A stretch of DNA of 64,000 nt from DTFZ01 sp050260375. Lineage in GTDB: Bacteria > Bacillota > Clostridia > Christensenellales > SZUA-584. The stretch covers positions 383,145 through 447,144 of the forward strand of contig JBLNCA010000037.1 of NCBI GenBank assembly GCA_050260375.1. Reading direction: 5' to 3'. Positions 25,485-34,540 of this stretch are shown in pieces. The first letter of the stretch is position 1, and every line of letters begins with the position of its first letter. Both the position numbers and the translations under genes were made by a program. The notes under the pieces are model-generated. The model was not told the origin of the DNA. It searched no databases and saw nothing but the letters and a program-made list of their open reading frames with translations.

Positions 25485-25513
25485 TTGAGCGCAAAAGAAA
25501 TATAAGATATAAT
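25485..25513 (+). promoter_or_regulatory. promoter of the penicillin-binding protein gene
   Basis: TTGAGC 25485-25490, 17 bases, TATAAT 25508-25513. Confidence 0.6.
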
Positions 25514-25558
25514 AAATGGTAATAGAGTCATTCTATCAGATGAAACGGAGATTTCGAG

Positions 25559-27571
25559 TTGAATAAGAAACGTTTTTTGTTGTGTTTAATAATAGCCTTT
25601 TTGATAATCGCAACGGCTGCGTGCGCGGATCCGGCGTCTACAGACGAACCGACTTCAGCCGAGCCGGTCAGCCCGGAGGATATTTTAAAGGCGTATATGT
25701 CCGCAATCAACGACAGGGACTATGAGCGCATGTACGGTTTTATCAGCGAAAACAGCACGCTGTCCAAAGACGACTTCATAAAGCGCAACAAAAACATATA
25801 CGAGGGCATAGAAGCAAAAAACATAACAATATCCGACGTAACGAGAAACGGAAACTCGGTAAAATACATGACGTCGATGGAAACGCAGGCGGGGCAGATC
25901 AAATTTCCCAACATGGCGGAATTCGGGGAGTATGACGGCGTATATAAGCTCGAATGGAGCTCCAACATAATATTCCCCGGCCTTAACGACGACGATAAGG
26001 TGCGCGTAAAAACGCTTAAAGGCGAGCGCGGAAGCATACTCGACAGGCACGGGGAGCTTATAGTGGGCAAGGCTGACGTTTATTCGGTGGGTTTTGTCCC
26101 CGGAAAGATGAACCCCGAAACTCGCGAGCAAGATATCGCTGCAGCGGCGCAGATACTCGGCATGACTGTGGAAGACATAAACGCCAAGCTGTCCGAAAAA
26201 TGGGTGAAGGACGACCTGTTTGTTCCGCTCAGAAACATATCGTATACCGACGAGGAGAAAAAGGCGCAGCTGCTGGCTATAAAGGGAATAGGGCTGAACA
26301 CCGTGCAGGACAGGGTGTATAAGCTTGGCCCTGCAGCCGCGGCTCTAACCGGCTACATACGCAGCATCACCAAAGAGGAGTTGGACGAGCACCCCGGCGA
26401 AGGCTATAAGGCAGACAGCCTGATAGGCAAGGTGGGCATGGAAAAGCTGCTCGAAGAGCGCATACGCGGCGTTGACGGCTGTAAGATATATATCGCGGAC
26501 AAGGACGGCAACGAAAAGCAGGTGCTCGCATGCATTGAGGAACGCAACGGAGAGAACGTAACGCTTACGATAGACTCCGGGCTGCAGGCCAAACTATATG
26601 AGCAGATGAAGAACGATAAGGGAACCGCGGTCGTTATGGACCCGAAGACCGGAGAGATACTCGCGCTTGTGAGCACGCCGTCTTACGACCCCAACGATTT
26701 TATACTGGGTCTGACGGAGGAGCGGTGGAACGAATACAACAACGAACAAACTCGTCCTATGTACAACCGCTTTAAAGCGACGTACGCGCCGGGCTCGTCA
26801 ATTAAGCCGATTATAGCGGCACTCGGGCTCAGCAGCGGTGCGTTTACGGCGGAAGAGGACTTCGGGCCCAGCGGAACGACATGGAAGAAGGAAAGCTGGA
26901 AAGGATACAGCATTTCCACGCTGAAGCAGTACATAGGCGCGGCAAACGTTACAAACGCGCTTATATACTCCGACAACATATATTTCGCAAAAGCAGCGTT
27001 GAAAATCGGCGGCAGCGCGCTTGCAGACGGCCTTAAAAGCATAGGCTTCGGCGAAGACGTGCCGTTTGAATTCGGCCTCAGCCGTTCCTATTTTGGCACG
27101 GACCTTAAATTTGCGGACGAGATAGACGTAGCGAACAGCGGCTTCGGGCAGGGCAGGGTGGAAGTAAATCCCGTACATATGGCTTCGATATATTCGGCGT
27201 TTATAAACGGCGGCGATATGATGACGCCTTACCTCGAAAAGGGCAAAACCCCGGCTGTCTGGAAGGAAGACGTGTTTACGGACGATGCGGTAAAAGCAGT
27301 TAAAAGCGCGATGGTGCAGGTGATTGAAAACCCGGACGGCACCGGCCATTCGTTCAAAATAGAAGGCGCAAGCTACGCCGGCAAGACAGGCACTGCCGAG
27401 ATAAAAAAATCCAAGGACGATACGGAAGGCACGGAGCTCGGTTGGTTCGTTGTGTATCCCGCTGACAAAAGCGCAAAGCAGTATCTTGCCGTGGCGATGA
27501 TAGAAGACGTAAAGGGCAGGCAAGGCAGCCATTATGTAATACCGATACTGCGCTCTATATACGCAGACTGA
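25559..27571 (+). CDS. class B penicillin-binding protein with MecA-like NTF2 domain
   Basis: A 670-aa lipoprotein-like transpeptidase. The signal peptide ends in the lipobox-like TAAC (about residue 21). An NTF2-like MecA N-terminal domain follows (about 40-135), then the PBP dimerisation domain, then the transpeptidase: active site SxxK in PGSSIKP, SxN in IYSDNIYF, and KTG in YAGKTGTAE. It cross-links peptidoglycan outside the membrane. The MecA_N plus transpeptidase layout is that of PBP2a/PBP3 proteins, several of which have low beta-lactam affinity; resistance here is not shown. TTG start after a ggag site. It sits alone between queA and tgt. Confidence 0.92.
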   Translation: MNKKRFLLCLIIAFLIIATAACADPASTDEPTSAEPVSPEDILKAYMSAINDRDYERMYGFISENSTLSKDDFIKRNKNIYEGIEAKNITISDVTRNGNSVKYMTSMETQAGQIKFPNMAEFGEYDGVYKLEWSSNIIFPGLNDDDKVRVKTLKGERGSILDRHGELIVGKADVYSVGFVPGKMNPETREQDIAAAAQILGMTVEDINAKLSEKWVKDDLFVPLRNISYTDEEKKAQLLAIKGIGLNTVQDRVYKLGPAAAALTGYIRSITKEELDEHPGEGYKADSLIGKVGMEKLLEERIRGVDGCKIYIADKDGNEKQVLACIEERNGENVTLTIDSGLQAKLYEQMKNDKGTAVVMDPKTGEILALVSTPSYDPNDFILGLTEERWNEYNNEQTRPMYNRFKATYAPGSSIKPIIAALGLSSGAFTAEEDFGPSGTTWKKESWKGYSISTLKQYIGAANVTNALIYSDNIYFAKAALKIGGSALADGLKSIGFGEDVPFEFGLSRSYFGTDLKFADEIDVANSGFGQGRVEVNPVHMASIYSAFINGGDMMTPYLEKGKTPAVWKEDVFTDDAVKAVKSAMVQVIENPDGTGHSFKIEGASYAGKTGTAEIKKSKDDTEGTELGWFVVYPADKSAKQYLAVAMIEDVKGRQGSHYVIPILRSIYAD

Positions 27572-27707
27572 CAATCAAAGAATATGCTTTCTTCGTAGCA
27601 TTTATAAATGCATAGATGTTGCGGCGTTCGCGGGATATGGTATAATGTAAAAACTGCATGAGCGAGCAAACACGCCATAATAATGCAACCGCAGCTACGG
27701 AGGAACG

Positions 27708-28817
27708 ATGTCCATACATTTTACATTAACCAAAACGTGCAGCGACACGCTGGCGCGCAGAGGCCGCATAGATACGCCTCACGGCAGCATTGAAACGCCG
27801 GTATATATGCCGGTGGGCACGCAGGCGACAGTAAAGGCGCTTACGCCCGAGCAAGTAAATGAAGCGGGCGCGGAGATAATACTTTCAAACACGTATCACC
27901 TTTATATGAGGCCGGGGCACGAGCTAGTGAAAGAAGCCGGTGGGCTTCATAAGTTCATGTGCTGGGACAGACCCATACTTACCGACAGCGGCGGTTTTCA
28001 GGTTTTTTCGCTGGGCGCTTTGAGGAAGATAACCGAGGAGGGCGTGCATTTCTCGTCGCATCTTGACGGCTCAAAGCATTTGTTTACCCCCGAAAAGGTT
28101 ATGGAAATAGAGCAGGCGCTGGGCGCCGATATTATAATGGCGTTCGACGAGTGCGTGGAATTCCCCGCGGAATACAACCGCGTCGCCGCAGCGATGGAGC
28201 GCACGCACAGGTGGGCGGAGCGCTGCAAGGCCGCAAAGACTCGGAAAGATCAGGCGCTGTTCGGCATAGTACAGGGAGGAACGTTTGCGGACCTTCGCAT
28301 AGAGAGCGCGAAAGCCATTGCGGCTATGGACTTTCCCGGCAACGGCATAGGGGGCTTAAGCGTCGGCGAGCCAAAGGCAACGATGAACGAAATGCTCGAC
28401 GTCGTAGTGCCGCTGCTGCCCTCTGATAAGCCAAGGTATCTGATGGGCGTTGGCACTTTTGACTGCATAATAGACGGCGTGGCGCGCGGCGTGGATATGT
28501 TCGACTGCGTATTGCAGACTCGCATAGCGCGAAACGGCACGGCGCTTACGAAGCGCGGCAGGCTGGTGATACGCAACGCGGAATACGCGCGTGACTTTAA
28601 GCCGATAGAAGAAGGGTGCCCCTGCTATGCGTGCCGCAATTTTACGCGCGCATATATGCGCCATCTCGTAAAGGCGGGGGAGATACTCGGCGCTACGCTG
28701 CTTTCGATACACAATGTGCACGCTACGGTAGAGTTTATGAAAGAGATAAGGGCGGCCATAGACGGAGGGTATTTTAAGCAGTACAGAGATGAATTTTTTG
28801 CAAATTATAACGCATAA
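27708..28817 (+). CDS. tgt: queuine/preQ1 tRNA-guanine transglycosylase
   Basis: Tgt (369 aa) swaps G34 for preQ1 in GUN-anticodon tRNAs, the step before QueA. Motifs: ILTDSGGFQVFSLG (catalytic Asp), GIVQGGTF, GGLSVGEPK, and the zinc site CPCYACRNF with a later His. A TATAAT at 27641-27646 with weak TTGCGG upstream is a likely promoter. Start ATG after cggagga. Confidence 0.97.
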   Translation: MSIHFTLTKTCSDTLARRGRIDTPHGSIETPVYMPVGTQATVKALTPEQVNEAGAEIILSNTYHLYMRPGHELVKEAGGLHKFMCWDRPILTDSGGFQVFSLGALRKITEEGVHFSSHLDGSKHLFTPEKVMEIEQALGADIIMAFDECVEFPAEYNRVAAAMERTHRWAERCKAAKTRKDQALFGIVQGGTFADLRIESAKAIAAMDFPGNGIGGLSVGEPKATMNEMLDVVVPLLPSDKPRYLMGVGTFDCIIDGVARGVDMFDCVLQTRIARNGTALTKRGRLVIRNAEYARDFKPIEEGCPCYACRNFTRAYMRHLVKAGEILGATLLSIHNVHATVEFMKEIRAAIDGGYFKQYRDEFFANYNA

Positions 28818-28838
28818 TCATTAAAAATAGGTTGATAT

Positions 28839-28867
28839 TTGACGGCCGCTAATATAGTATATATACT
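28839..28867 (+). promoter_or_regulatory. promoter of yajC
   Basis: TTGACG 28839-28844, 17 bases, TATACT 28862-28867. Confidence 0.55.
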
Positions 28868-28980
28868 CGAAGATATATGAAGTGAAAATGGAATGGAAGA
28901 CTGCGGTACTTTTTTGCGGTTTAAGTATTCCGGTTTACTGATAGATATCGAAAAACGCGAAAGAAAAGGATGGTATTCAG

Positions 28981-29304
28981 ATGGACGCAAATGCAGGAAA
29001 CAGTATTGTGAATTTTATAAATCAGTGGGGTCTGCTTATTGTAATGGTTATCGCCATGGTACTGCTAATGGTCATTCCCCAGAGAAAGAGAAAAAAGCAG
29101 ATGCAGCAGATGATGGAAAGCATGGTGCCCGGCAAGATGGTCAAGACTATAGGCGGCATGTACGGCAAAATAGTCGCAGTCAAGGAAGACCTTGTTACGA
29201 TAGAGGCTATGCCCGATAAAGTCCGTCTCGTTTTCACAAAGGGCGCGATAGCGACGGTTGAAGACGCGGAAGTTGACGAGGAAAATTCCATAGAGAAAAA
29301 GTAA
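28981..29304 (+). CDS. yajC: preprotein translocase subunit YajC
   Basis: YajC (107 aa), an accessory of the Sec translocon. One transmembrane helix (about 15-36, IVMVIAMVLLMVIPQRK), then a basic patch and a cytoplasmic domain with PGKMVKTIGGMYGKIVAV. Start ATG after aaaggatgg. In most Clostridia secD and secF follow; here a terminator and an insertion sequence follow instead. Confidence 0.94.
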   Translation: MDANAGNSIVNFINQWGLLIVMVIAMVLLMVIPQRKRKKQMQQMMESMVPGKMVKTIGGMYGKIVAVKEDLVTIEAMPDKVRLVFTKGAIATVEDAEVDEENSIEKK

Positions 29305-29316
29305 TTTCGAATAATT

Positions 29317-29345
29317 AAAAAAAGACCGCAAGGTCTTTTTTTTAA
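29317..29345 (+). terminator. intrinsic terminator after yajC
   Basis: AAAAGACC-gcaa-GGTCTTTT with flanking A and T runs, so it could work in both directions. Confidence 0.9.
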
Positions 29346-29419
29346 TTATGGTAAAAATCAGGCGTAGAGCAACGGATAACTTTGTAGAAATTTAAGATAC
29401 ATAAGAGTAAAACGTATTA

Positions 29420-29447
29420 AAGATTCCTCACTGCGCTCGGAATGACA
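29420..29447 (+). repeat. R1 repeat, right-end fragment
   Basis: AAGATTCC followed by a G/C-rich linker and CGGAATGACA, the same right end as the full R1 copy at 16078-16183. It stands 127 bases before the IS110 transposase stop. Confidence 0.65.
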
Positions 29448-29573
29448 AAAGTTACCAATACCGAAAATAGGCTTTTATAGAGAAAAGCCCATGTGTCATT
29501 GCTATGAAAACAGAGGAGAAAAAAGTGTACAAAAAAGAAGGTTGTAAACACAACCCGTAAAGTAGTATGATCG

Positions 29574-30791
29574 CTAGGTCGTCAGAGAAACGGGAACCGA
29601 CATTCCTAGCTCTTGTAACTTCCTTAAATAGTATTGAGCTTTTGCTCCTGAGTTGAATCTCGAGTAATAATTAGCACCCAAATCCTTAAAAGGCACTTTG
29701 TTTTTTAGTATATGATATATTGCAATCATCATCGAATGGGCAACCGCAACGGTTGCCCTGTTTGCGCCTCGTCTCACGACCAAACGTTGATATTGAGCAA
29801 AGAAAAAGCTGTCTTTGTTTCGTTTTGCAGATTTGGCGCATTGAATGAGTATGCATTTTAGATGCCTGTTGCCTTTGCTGGATTTGCCGCTTTTACGTTT
29901 ACCCGCACTTTCATTGTTAGATGGGCAAAGACCTGCCCATGAACAAAGATGTGCGTCCGTTGGAAACCGACTCATATCATGGCCTATCTCAGAGATAATC
30001 ACTTCGGCGCTCCGTTTACCGACTCCGGTTATCTCATCAAGTTTCTTAATATCATCTTCATAACTTTTCATTTGATCGTTAATAATATCATCCAACTCTT
30101 TAATGCGCTTAGACATATCATCAATGTGATCAAGAATTGCTCTGACGAGCAGTTTTTGTGTTGCAGAGAATACTCCATCTAAAGCATCCAGTAGTTCAGC
30201 CTTTTTTGATTGCATAGAACTGTGTATCAAATCCCCAATATTCTCTTCACTTACTTGCCCCACCAAAGAGTGTTCAATAAGTTTACGGCTGCTCATACCC
30301 GTTAAGCTCGATACAAAAGAGCTTAGTTTAATGTTTGCACCTTCCAATACTTTTTCCAAACGGTTTGTCTCTCTGGCACGTTCTTCAATCATACTCTTTC
30401 GGTAGCGAACAATCTCGCGTATCTCCCGCTGTTCTTTATCGGGAATGTAGCTGGGTTTTAACAACCCATGTTGCAGTAGATCGGCAATCCACTCCGCATC
30501 TTTGATATCTGTCTTTCTACCGGGAACATTTTTCATGTGGTGGGCATTAACGACAATGATATTAAGACCAAGCAACTCTAAGATATTATAAATTGGTTTC
30601 CAGTAAGAACTTGTGCTCTCCATTGCGACCATCTGACATCCATTCTCGACTAGCCAGTTGCCTAGCTCTTTGAGATTTTTTGTCAGAGTCCCAAACTGTC
30701 GCAGCTCTGCGTTCCTCCCGTTTCTGAAGCAGGCTACGACTATCTTCTTGTGTACATCAATCCCACAACAACGCTCATAAACAGGTTTCAT
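29574..30791 (-). CDS. IS110-family transposase (DEDD recombinase)
   Basis: A 405-aa RNA-guided-type recombinase. The N-terminal RuvC-like DEDD domain shows GIDVHKK, MESTSSYW and KTDIKDAEWIADLL. A coiled-coil linker follows. The C-terminal Transposase_20 domain has LDEITGVGKRSAEVI and CPSNNESAGKRKSG, which carries the candidate catalytic serine. I start at MKPVYERC (30791) because ggagggttgt lies before it; the frame extends 4 codons upstream. It looks intact. Confidence 0.93.
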   Translation of the reverse strand: MKPVYERCCGIDVHKKIVVACFRNGRNAELRQFGTLTKNLKELGNWLVENGCQMVAMESTSSYWKPIYNILELLGLNIIVVNAHHMKNVPGRKTDIKDAEWIADLLQHGLLKPSYIPDKEQREIREIVRYRKSMIEERARETNRLEKVLEGANIKLSSFVSSLTGMSSRKLIEHSLVGQVSEENIGDLIHSSMQSKKAELLDALDGVFSATQKLLVRAILDHIDDMSKRIKELDDIINDQMKSYEDDIKKLDEITGVGKRSAEVIISEIGHDMSRFPTDAHLCSWAGLCPSNNESAGKRKSGKSSKGNRHLKCILIQCAKSAKRNKDSFFFAQYQRLVVRRGANRATVAVAHSMMIAIYHILKNKVPFKDLGANYYSRFNSGAKAQYYLRKLQELGMSVPVSLTT

Positions 30792-30821
30792 ACAACCCTC
30801 CATGGATGAAATTTATGGCGC

Positions 30822-30890
30822 TACCCCTGCCATAATAGCTACATTGCTATACGTCCTTAATGGACAAAGTGTGGTGCTGCAGCAGGGGTA
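30822..30890 (-). ncRNA. candidate bridge RNA / structured left end of IS110
   Basis: Upstream of the transposase, TACCCCTGC (30822-30830) pairs with GCAGGGGTA (30882-30890). The enclosed stretch forms two further hairpins, ATAGC/GCTAT and GTCC/GGAC. IS110-group elements express a bridge RNA from this position that guides target and donor choice. The fold is seen; the function is inferred from family and position. The true RNA may be longer than the stem shown. Confidence 0.5.
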
Positions 30891-31021
30891 ATTTCAGATT
30901 CAGAGGCGACCTCAATGTGACAATGACATGCGAACTCTTGCCATATCTCAATTATAGCTGGGTTGTGCGTAGATGGAAGATGTTTTCGTTTATTGTGGTG
31001 CGGGTAGTGCATGATGATTCA

Positions 31022-31082
31022 GAAGGAGCGAAGCGACTGAAGAATCTTTTGAAATAAATAATATTCCCGTCCCTTCGGTCAT
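31022..31082 (+). repeat. R1 repeat, internal fragment
   Basis: GAAGGAGCG, AGCGACTGA and the later ATTCCCGTCCCTTCGGTCA match the middle of the 16078-16183 copy, but both end palindromes are missing. It lies between the IS110 end and the deacetylase gene. The rest of 30891-31161 holds no gene I can support. Confidence 0.65.
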
Positions 31083-31161
31083 CGACACTCTATATACGTG
31101 GAAAACCTGTCGTCGTGATGATAAAATGTGAAAATACGGATGTGTTGCGCGGGCAAAGCGT

Positions 31162-31950
31162 TCAAATAAGCCGGCTTAGCTTCCCAGGGTCTATGCCGAA
31201 CGCGCTTAAGTATTCCGCTTGCTCGCTCGTCAGCGCATATGTGTTTCCGGCGATTTCACAATTGCTTATTATGTACTCTTTAAGCGCGGCCTGCTCCAGC
31301 ATCAGCACCTGCGCGCATTTCTCAACCGTCTGTATCATGTCCAATAACGCGTTCAGATTATCAAGCAGTATCGGCTCGTACCCGCAGCCGGGCAAAGAAA
31401 GCTCTTTTAAGTCCGAAACAGCCGAATGCCCCGAAAAGACGATATTTTGTCCCGCCGATACGCATTCCCTGACCGCGCCGAACATCTCTTCCGGGGCCGA
31501 ATTCGTGCTTACGCCAAACCGCACCGAACCGCGCAGCGTGTTCCTCGTTTCGAGGTGGTACAGCCTGGCAACGGAGAGCGTATGCTCGTCAAAATCGTGA
31601 TACGGGAACGCGAATGTCGTTGGGTACACGCCAATGCTCTTGAATATGCCGTCCGCCGACGCCTTTATCTGATGCTCCGGCTCCCCCTCCTTAAGGCCGG
31701 TAAGGCGCACGTGGTCATAGCTGTGGCTGCCTATTTCAAAGCCTTGCCGTGCAAGTTCGCGGTACCCTGACGCGAATTTCTCATTAAAGCCCTCTTTTCC
31801 GGGATTGACATAAAACGTGCACTTAAAGCCGCGCCTTAAAAACTGCGGAGCAATCAGCCTGATATGCGCATAGCAATTGTCGTCCCACGTAAAACAGATG
31901 GATATCTTGTTTATATCCGCATGGTTAAAACACAGTTTTTCCTGTCGCAT
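31162..31950 (-). CDS. polysaccharide deacetylase family protein
   Basis: A 262-aa NodB-like (CE4) protein. Metal-site motifs: CFTWDDN near residue 19 (Asp pair) and SHSYDH around 96-101 (His-x3-His). Later GHSAVSD resembles the family's last motif. No signal peptide is evident, so it may act in the cytoplasm or be exported another way. Substrate unknown. The C-terminal 60 residues are extra to the core fold. It faces the IS110 element. Confidence 0.82.
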   Translation of the reverse strand: MRQEKLCFNHADINKISICFTWDDNCYAHIRLIAPQFLRRGFKCTFYVNPGKEGFNEKFASGYRELARQGFEIGSHSYDHVRLTGLKEGEPEHQIKASADGIFKSIGVYPTTFAFPYHDFDEHTLSVARLYHLETRNTLRGSVRFGVSTNSAPEEMFGAVRECVSAGQNIVFSGHSAVSDLKELSLPGCGYEPILLDNLNALLDMIQTVEKCAQVLMLEQAALKEYIISNCEIAGNTYALTSEQAEYLSAFGIDPGKLSRLI

Positions 31951-32147
31951 AAGCGCCCCCGTTTTTAAATAGCACCGCGAACATACCTTATCACCCGCTC
32001 TGCGCCCCCAATGAGCGCAACGATTTTAGTTTTTTTACGCTCGCAAGTCGGAAGATATCGAATACAGAATAACTATATGTTGTTTACGCGGATTTAGCAA
32101 CATTTTCATTTCTATCGCTTAAATACTAGCTCACCGGTTCTTCCGTC

Positions 32148-32176
32148 TTGACACCCCCATAAATCCTCTCTATACT
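32148..32176 (+). promoter_or_regulatory. promoter of NagZ-like gene
   Basis: TTGACA 32148-32153, 17 bases, TATACT 32171-32176. Confidence 0.75.
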
Positions 32177-32204
32177 TTACACAACATATATTCGAGGTAC
32201 GGGT

Positions 32205-33437
32205 TTGGTTATTAGCAAGGCAAAACTGTTAATTCTGCTGCTCGCTCTGACGCTTGCGCTTGTTTCGTGCGCCGCTCAAAGCACAGTGTCCATAGTGGTT
32301 AACACGGCCACGCCCTCGCCTTCGCCAACGCCAACGCCAACTGCGCCGCCCACTCCTTCGCCCACTCAGGCGCCCACGCCGACACCTTCGCCCACGCCCG
32401 CCGCGGACCCTATAGGCGCGCTTATCTCGCAGATGAGCGATAAGCAGCTGATCGGCCAGATGGTTATTATAGGCTTTGAAGGCACGCAGGACATGGACGC
32501 AAACAGTATAAGCCTCATGCAGGAATACTCCGTAGGCGGCGTGCTGCTGTTTGGATGGAACACCGACACGTTCGAACAGACCGCAGGGCTAATAGCCAGC
32601 GTCAATTCGCACAACCCGAGCCCCGTTCCGCTGCTCGTAGGCATAGATCTCGAGGGCGGCAGCGTAACGCGCTTCATAGGTCAGTGGAAGCCCGCGCTTT
32701 ATTCCGCCCAGAGGCTGGGCAATAAAAACGACCCGGCGCTCGTGTACGACCAATACAGGCGCATAGGCGACCAGCTTAAAAGCTTAGGCATAAATATCAA
32801 CTTCGCTCCGGTGCTCGACATTTCGCACGACCCGGCAACGTCGTTCCTCGGAAAGCGCATGTTCGGCAGCGACCCCAATGCCGTCGCGGCGCTAGTGCCG
32901 CATGCTGTGCGCGGCTTGCACGACGCCGGGCTGGCGTCGCTCGGCAAGCACTTCCCCGGCCACGGCGACACGGCGATGGATTCGCATGAAACGCTGCCCG
33001 TTATAAATTCTACCCTCGAAGAAATGCAGAGCTTTTCTCTTGTGCCTTTCCAGGCCGCGATAAACGAGGGCATAGACGCGATGCTCGTTGCGCACCTTTC
33101 GTATCCCAATGTAGACGCCGGGTATATAACGTCGCTTTCCCCAATTGTGATAACGTCGCTGCTGCGCGAGCAGATGGGCTTTACCGGCGTCGTGTGCTCG
33201 GACGACCTTCGCATGCAGGGGCTGCGCAGCCAAAGCTCGGTGGGCGACGGCGCAGTGCAGCACATACTCGCGGGCGGCGACATGGTTCTTATAGGCAGAT
33301 ACTACAACCTGCAAAAACAGGTGCTCGATTCGCTGCTCGCCGCGCTTGAGAACGGCACGCTTACGCGCCAGCGCCTTGAGCAGAGCGTCCGCCGCATACT
33401 CGAGCTTAAAGCAAAATATGCCGGACTAATAATCTAG
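32205..33437 (+). CDS. beta-N-acetylhexosaminidase, GH3 (NagZ-like) lipoprotein
   Basis: A 410-aa surface lipoprotein. Signal peptide with lipobox LVSC (about residue 22), then a Pro/Thr/Ser linker of about 40 residues (repeated PSPTPT/PTPSPT), then a GH3 catalytic domain. The NagZ signature KHFPGHGDTAMDSH carries the His-Asp acid/base dyad, and CSDDLRMQG contains the likely nucleophile Asp. It would trim GlcNAc from muropeptides outside the cell. TTG start, SD gaggtacggg. Monocistronic. Confidence 0.92.
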   Translation: MVISKAKLLILLLALTLALVSCAAQSTVSIVVNTATPSPSPTPTPTAPPTPSPTQAPTPTPSPTPAADPIGALISQMSDKQLIGQMVIIGFEGTQDMDANSISLMQEYSVGGVLLFGWNTDTFEQTAGLIASVNSHNPSPVPLLVGIDLEGGSVTRFIGQWKPALYSAQRLGNKNDPALVYDQYRRIGDQLKSLGININFAPVLDISHDPATSFLGKRMFGSDPNAVAALVPHAVRGLHDAGLASLGKHFPGHGDTAMDSHETLPVINSTLEEMQSFSLVPFQAAINEGIDAMLVAHLSYPNVDAGYITSLSPIVITSLLREQMGFTGVVCSDDLRMQGLRSQSSVGDGAVQHILAGGDMVLIGRYYNLQKQVLDSLLAALENGTLTRQRLEQSVRRILELKAKYAGLII

Positions 33438-33561
33438 TAATAAAGCTTTTCTCCGTAACGTTTCTTGACGCGAGGACTGGCCTTTTCGCCTTGCGACGCT
33501 TCATTTCACTCATTATTTTTATCAATCCGCAAATCGGGGCATAATTATTTTCATTGACCTG

Positions 33562-33590
33562 TTGACAATGGAAAATACAGGTGATATCTT
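33562..33590 (+). promoter_or_regulatory. promoter of the zinc-type ABC operon
   Basis: TTGACA 33562-33567, 17 bases, TATCTT 33585-33590. Confidence 0.7.
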
Positions 33591-33592
33591 AT

Positions 33593-33615
33593 TTGCGAAT
33601 GATATGCATTTGCAA
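33593..33615 (+). promoter_or_regulatory. Zur/Fur-type operator
   Basis: Dyad TTGCGAATG-N5-CATTTGCAA, 8 of 9 arm positions matching, placed directly after the -10 box over the expected start of transcription. A Fur-family gene ends the operon, so autoregulation is likely. Metal identity is inferred. Confidence 0.7.
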
Positions 33616-33641
33616 CAAGTGGTGCATTCATAAGGAGTAAT

Positions 33642-34538
33642 ATGTTAAAACAACTAATTGCGCTGGCGCTCTTTGCGCTGCTGCTGATAACGGCCGCTGG
33701 CTGCGCGAACGCGCCTTTACCCGGCGGCGCGTCTGATAAGTTAAGCGTAGTCGCGAGCTTTTATACGATGTACGATTTTGCATGCAAGATAGGCGGCGAC
33801 AAGGCCGAAGTCTCTATATTGGTGCCCTCAGGCGTCGAGCCGCACGACTGGGAGCCGTCCACGTCGGATATCGTTTCTCTCGAGCGGGCGGACGTGTTCA
33901 TATACAACGGCGCAGGCATGGAAGGCTGGGCCGAGGATATACTCTCGTCTTTGAGCAACAGGAGCCTTACCGTAGTCGAGGCCTCAAAAGGCGTACCGCT
34001 TATCTACAAAGGCTCAAAGCCCGACCCGCACGTGTGGCTTGACCCTAAGCTTGCAAAACTTGAGCTCGTCGCTATAAAAGACGCGCTTGCAGCCGCCGAC
34101 CCCGATAACGCATCCTACTATCAGGAAAACTACGATAAATACGCCGCGGAGTTCGACGCGCTCGACAGCGAGCTGCGCGAAGGCCTCTCGGCCTGCCCTA
34201 AAAAGGACATAGTCGTTGCCCACGAGGCGTACGGATACCTTTGCGAGGCGTACGGGCTCAACCAGATAGCGATAGAGGGAGTATTGGCTGAATCCGAGCC
34301 CGATCCGGCTCGCATGGCCGAAATAGTGAACATCGTGCGCGATAAAGGCATAAACGTAATATTCTTCGAGGAATTGATAAGCCCGAAAGTGGCGCAATCG
34401 ATAGCGGACGAGACGGGCGCTCAGGTCTCTGTATTGAACCCTCTCGACGGGCTTTCCGACGAACAAATAGCGGCGGGCGGCGATTACATATCCGTTATGA
34501 GAAAGAATCTCGAGGAGCTTAAAAAGGCGCTTAAATAA
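33642..34538 (+). CDS. metal ABC transporter substrate-binding lipoprotein (ZnuA-like)
   Basis: A 298-aa cluster A-I solute-binding protein. Lipobox TAAGC (about residue 21). Candidate ligand histidines lie in GVEPHDWEPS, PDPHVWLDP and VAHEAYGYL, with an acidic residue near the C terminus. The His-rich loop of many ZnuA proteins is missing, so Mn or Zn are both possible; the Zur-like operator favours Zn. The ATP-binding gene follows after 2 bases. Confidence 0.9.
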   Translation: MLKQLIALALFALLLITAAGCANAPLPGGASDKLSVVASFYTMYDFACKIGGDKAEVSILVPSGVEPHDWEPSTSDIVSLERADVFIYNGAGMEGWAEDILSSLSNRSLTVVEASKGVPLIYKGSKPDPHVWLDPKLAKLELVAIKDALAAADPDNASYYQENYDKYAAEFDALDSELREGLSACPKKDIVVAHEAYGYLCEAYGLNQIAIEGVLAESEPDPARMAEIVNIVRDKGINVIFFEELISPKVAQSIADETGAQVSVLNPLDGLSDEQIAAGGDYISVMRKNLEELKKALK

Positions 34539-34540
34539 CT

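Larger units (their letters stand above)
29574..30900 (-). mobile_element. IS110-family insertion sequence (outer ends not resolved)
   Basis: One DEDD transposase gene plus a structured non-coding segment upstream of it (30822-30890). IS110 elements lack clear terminal inverted repeats and make no long target duplication, so the ends cannot be fixed from one copy. Minimum extent is given; the true ends probably lie within about 29450-29573 and 30891-31020. R1 repeat fragments lie on both flanks. Confidence 0.8.

Noticed and set aside
28893..29219. 108-aa plus-strand frame overlapping yajC
   Set aside because: Out of frame with yajC, no ribosome binding site, low-complexity Lys/Glu/Asp composition; shadow of yajC.
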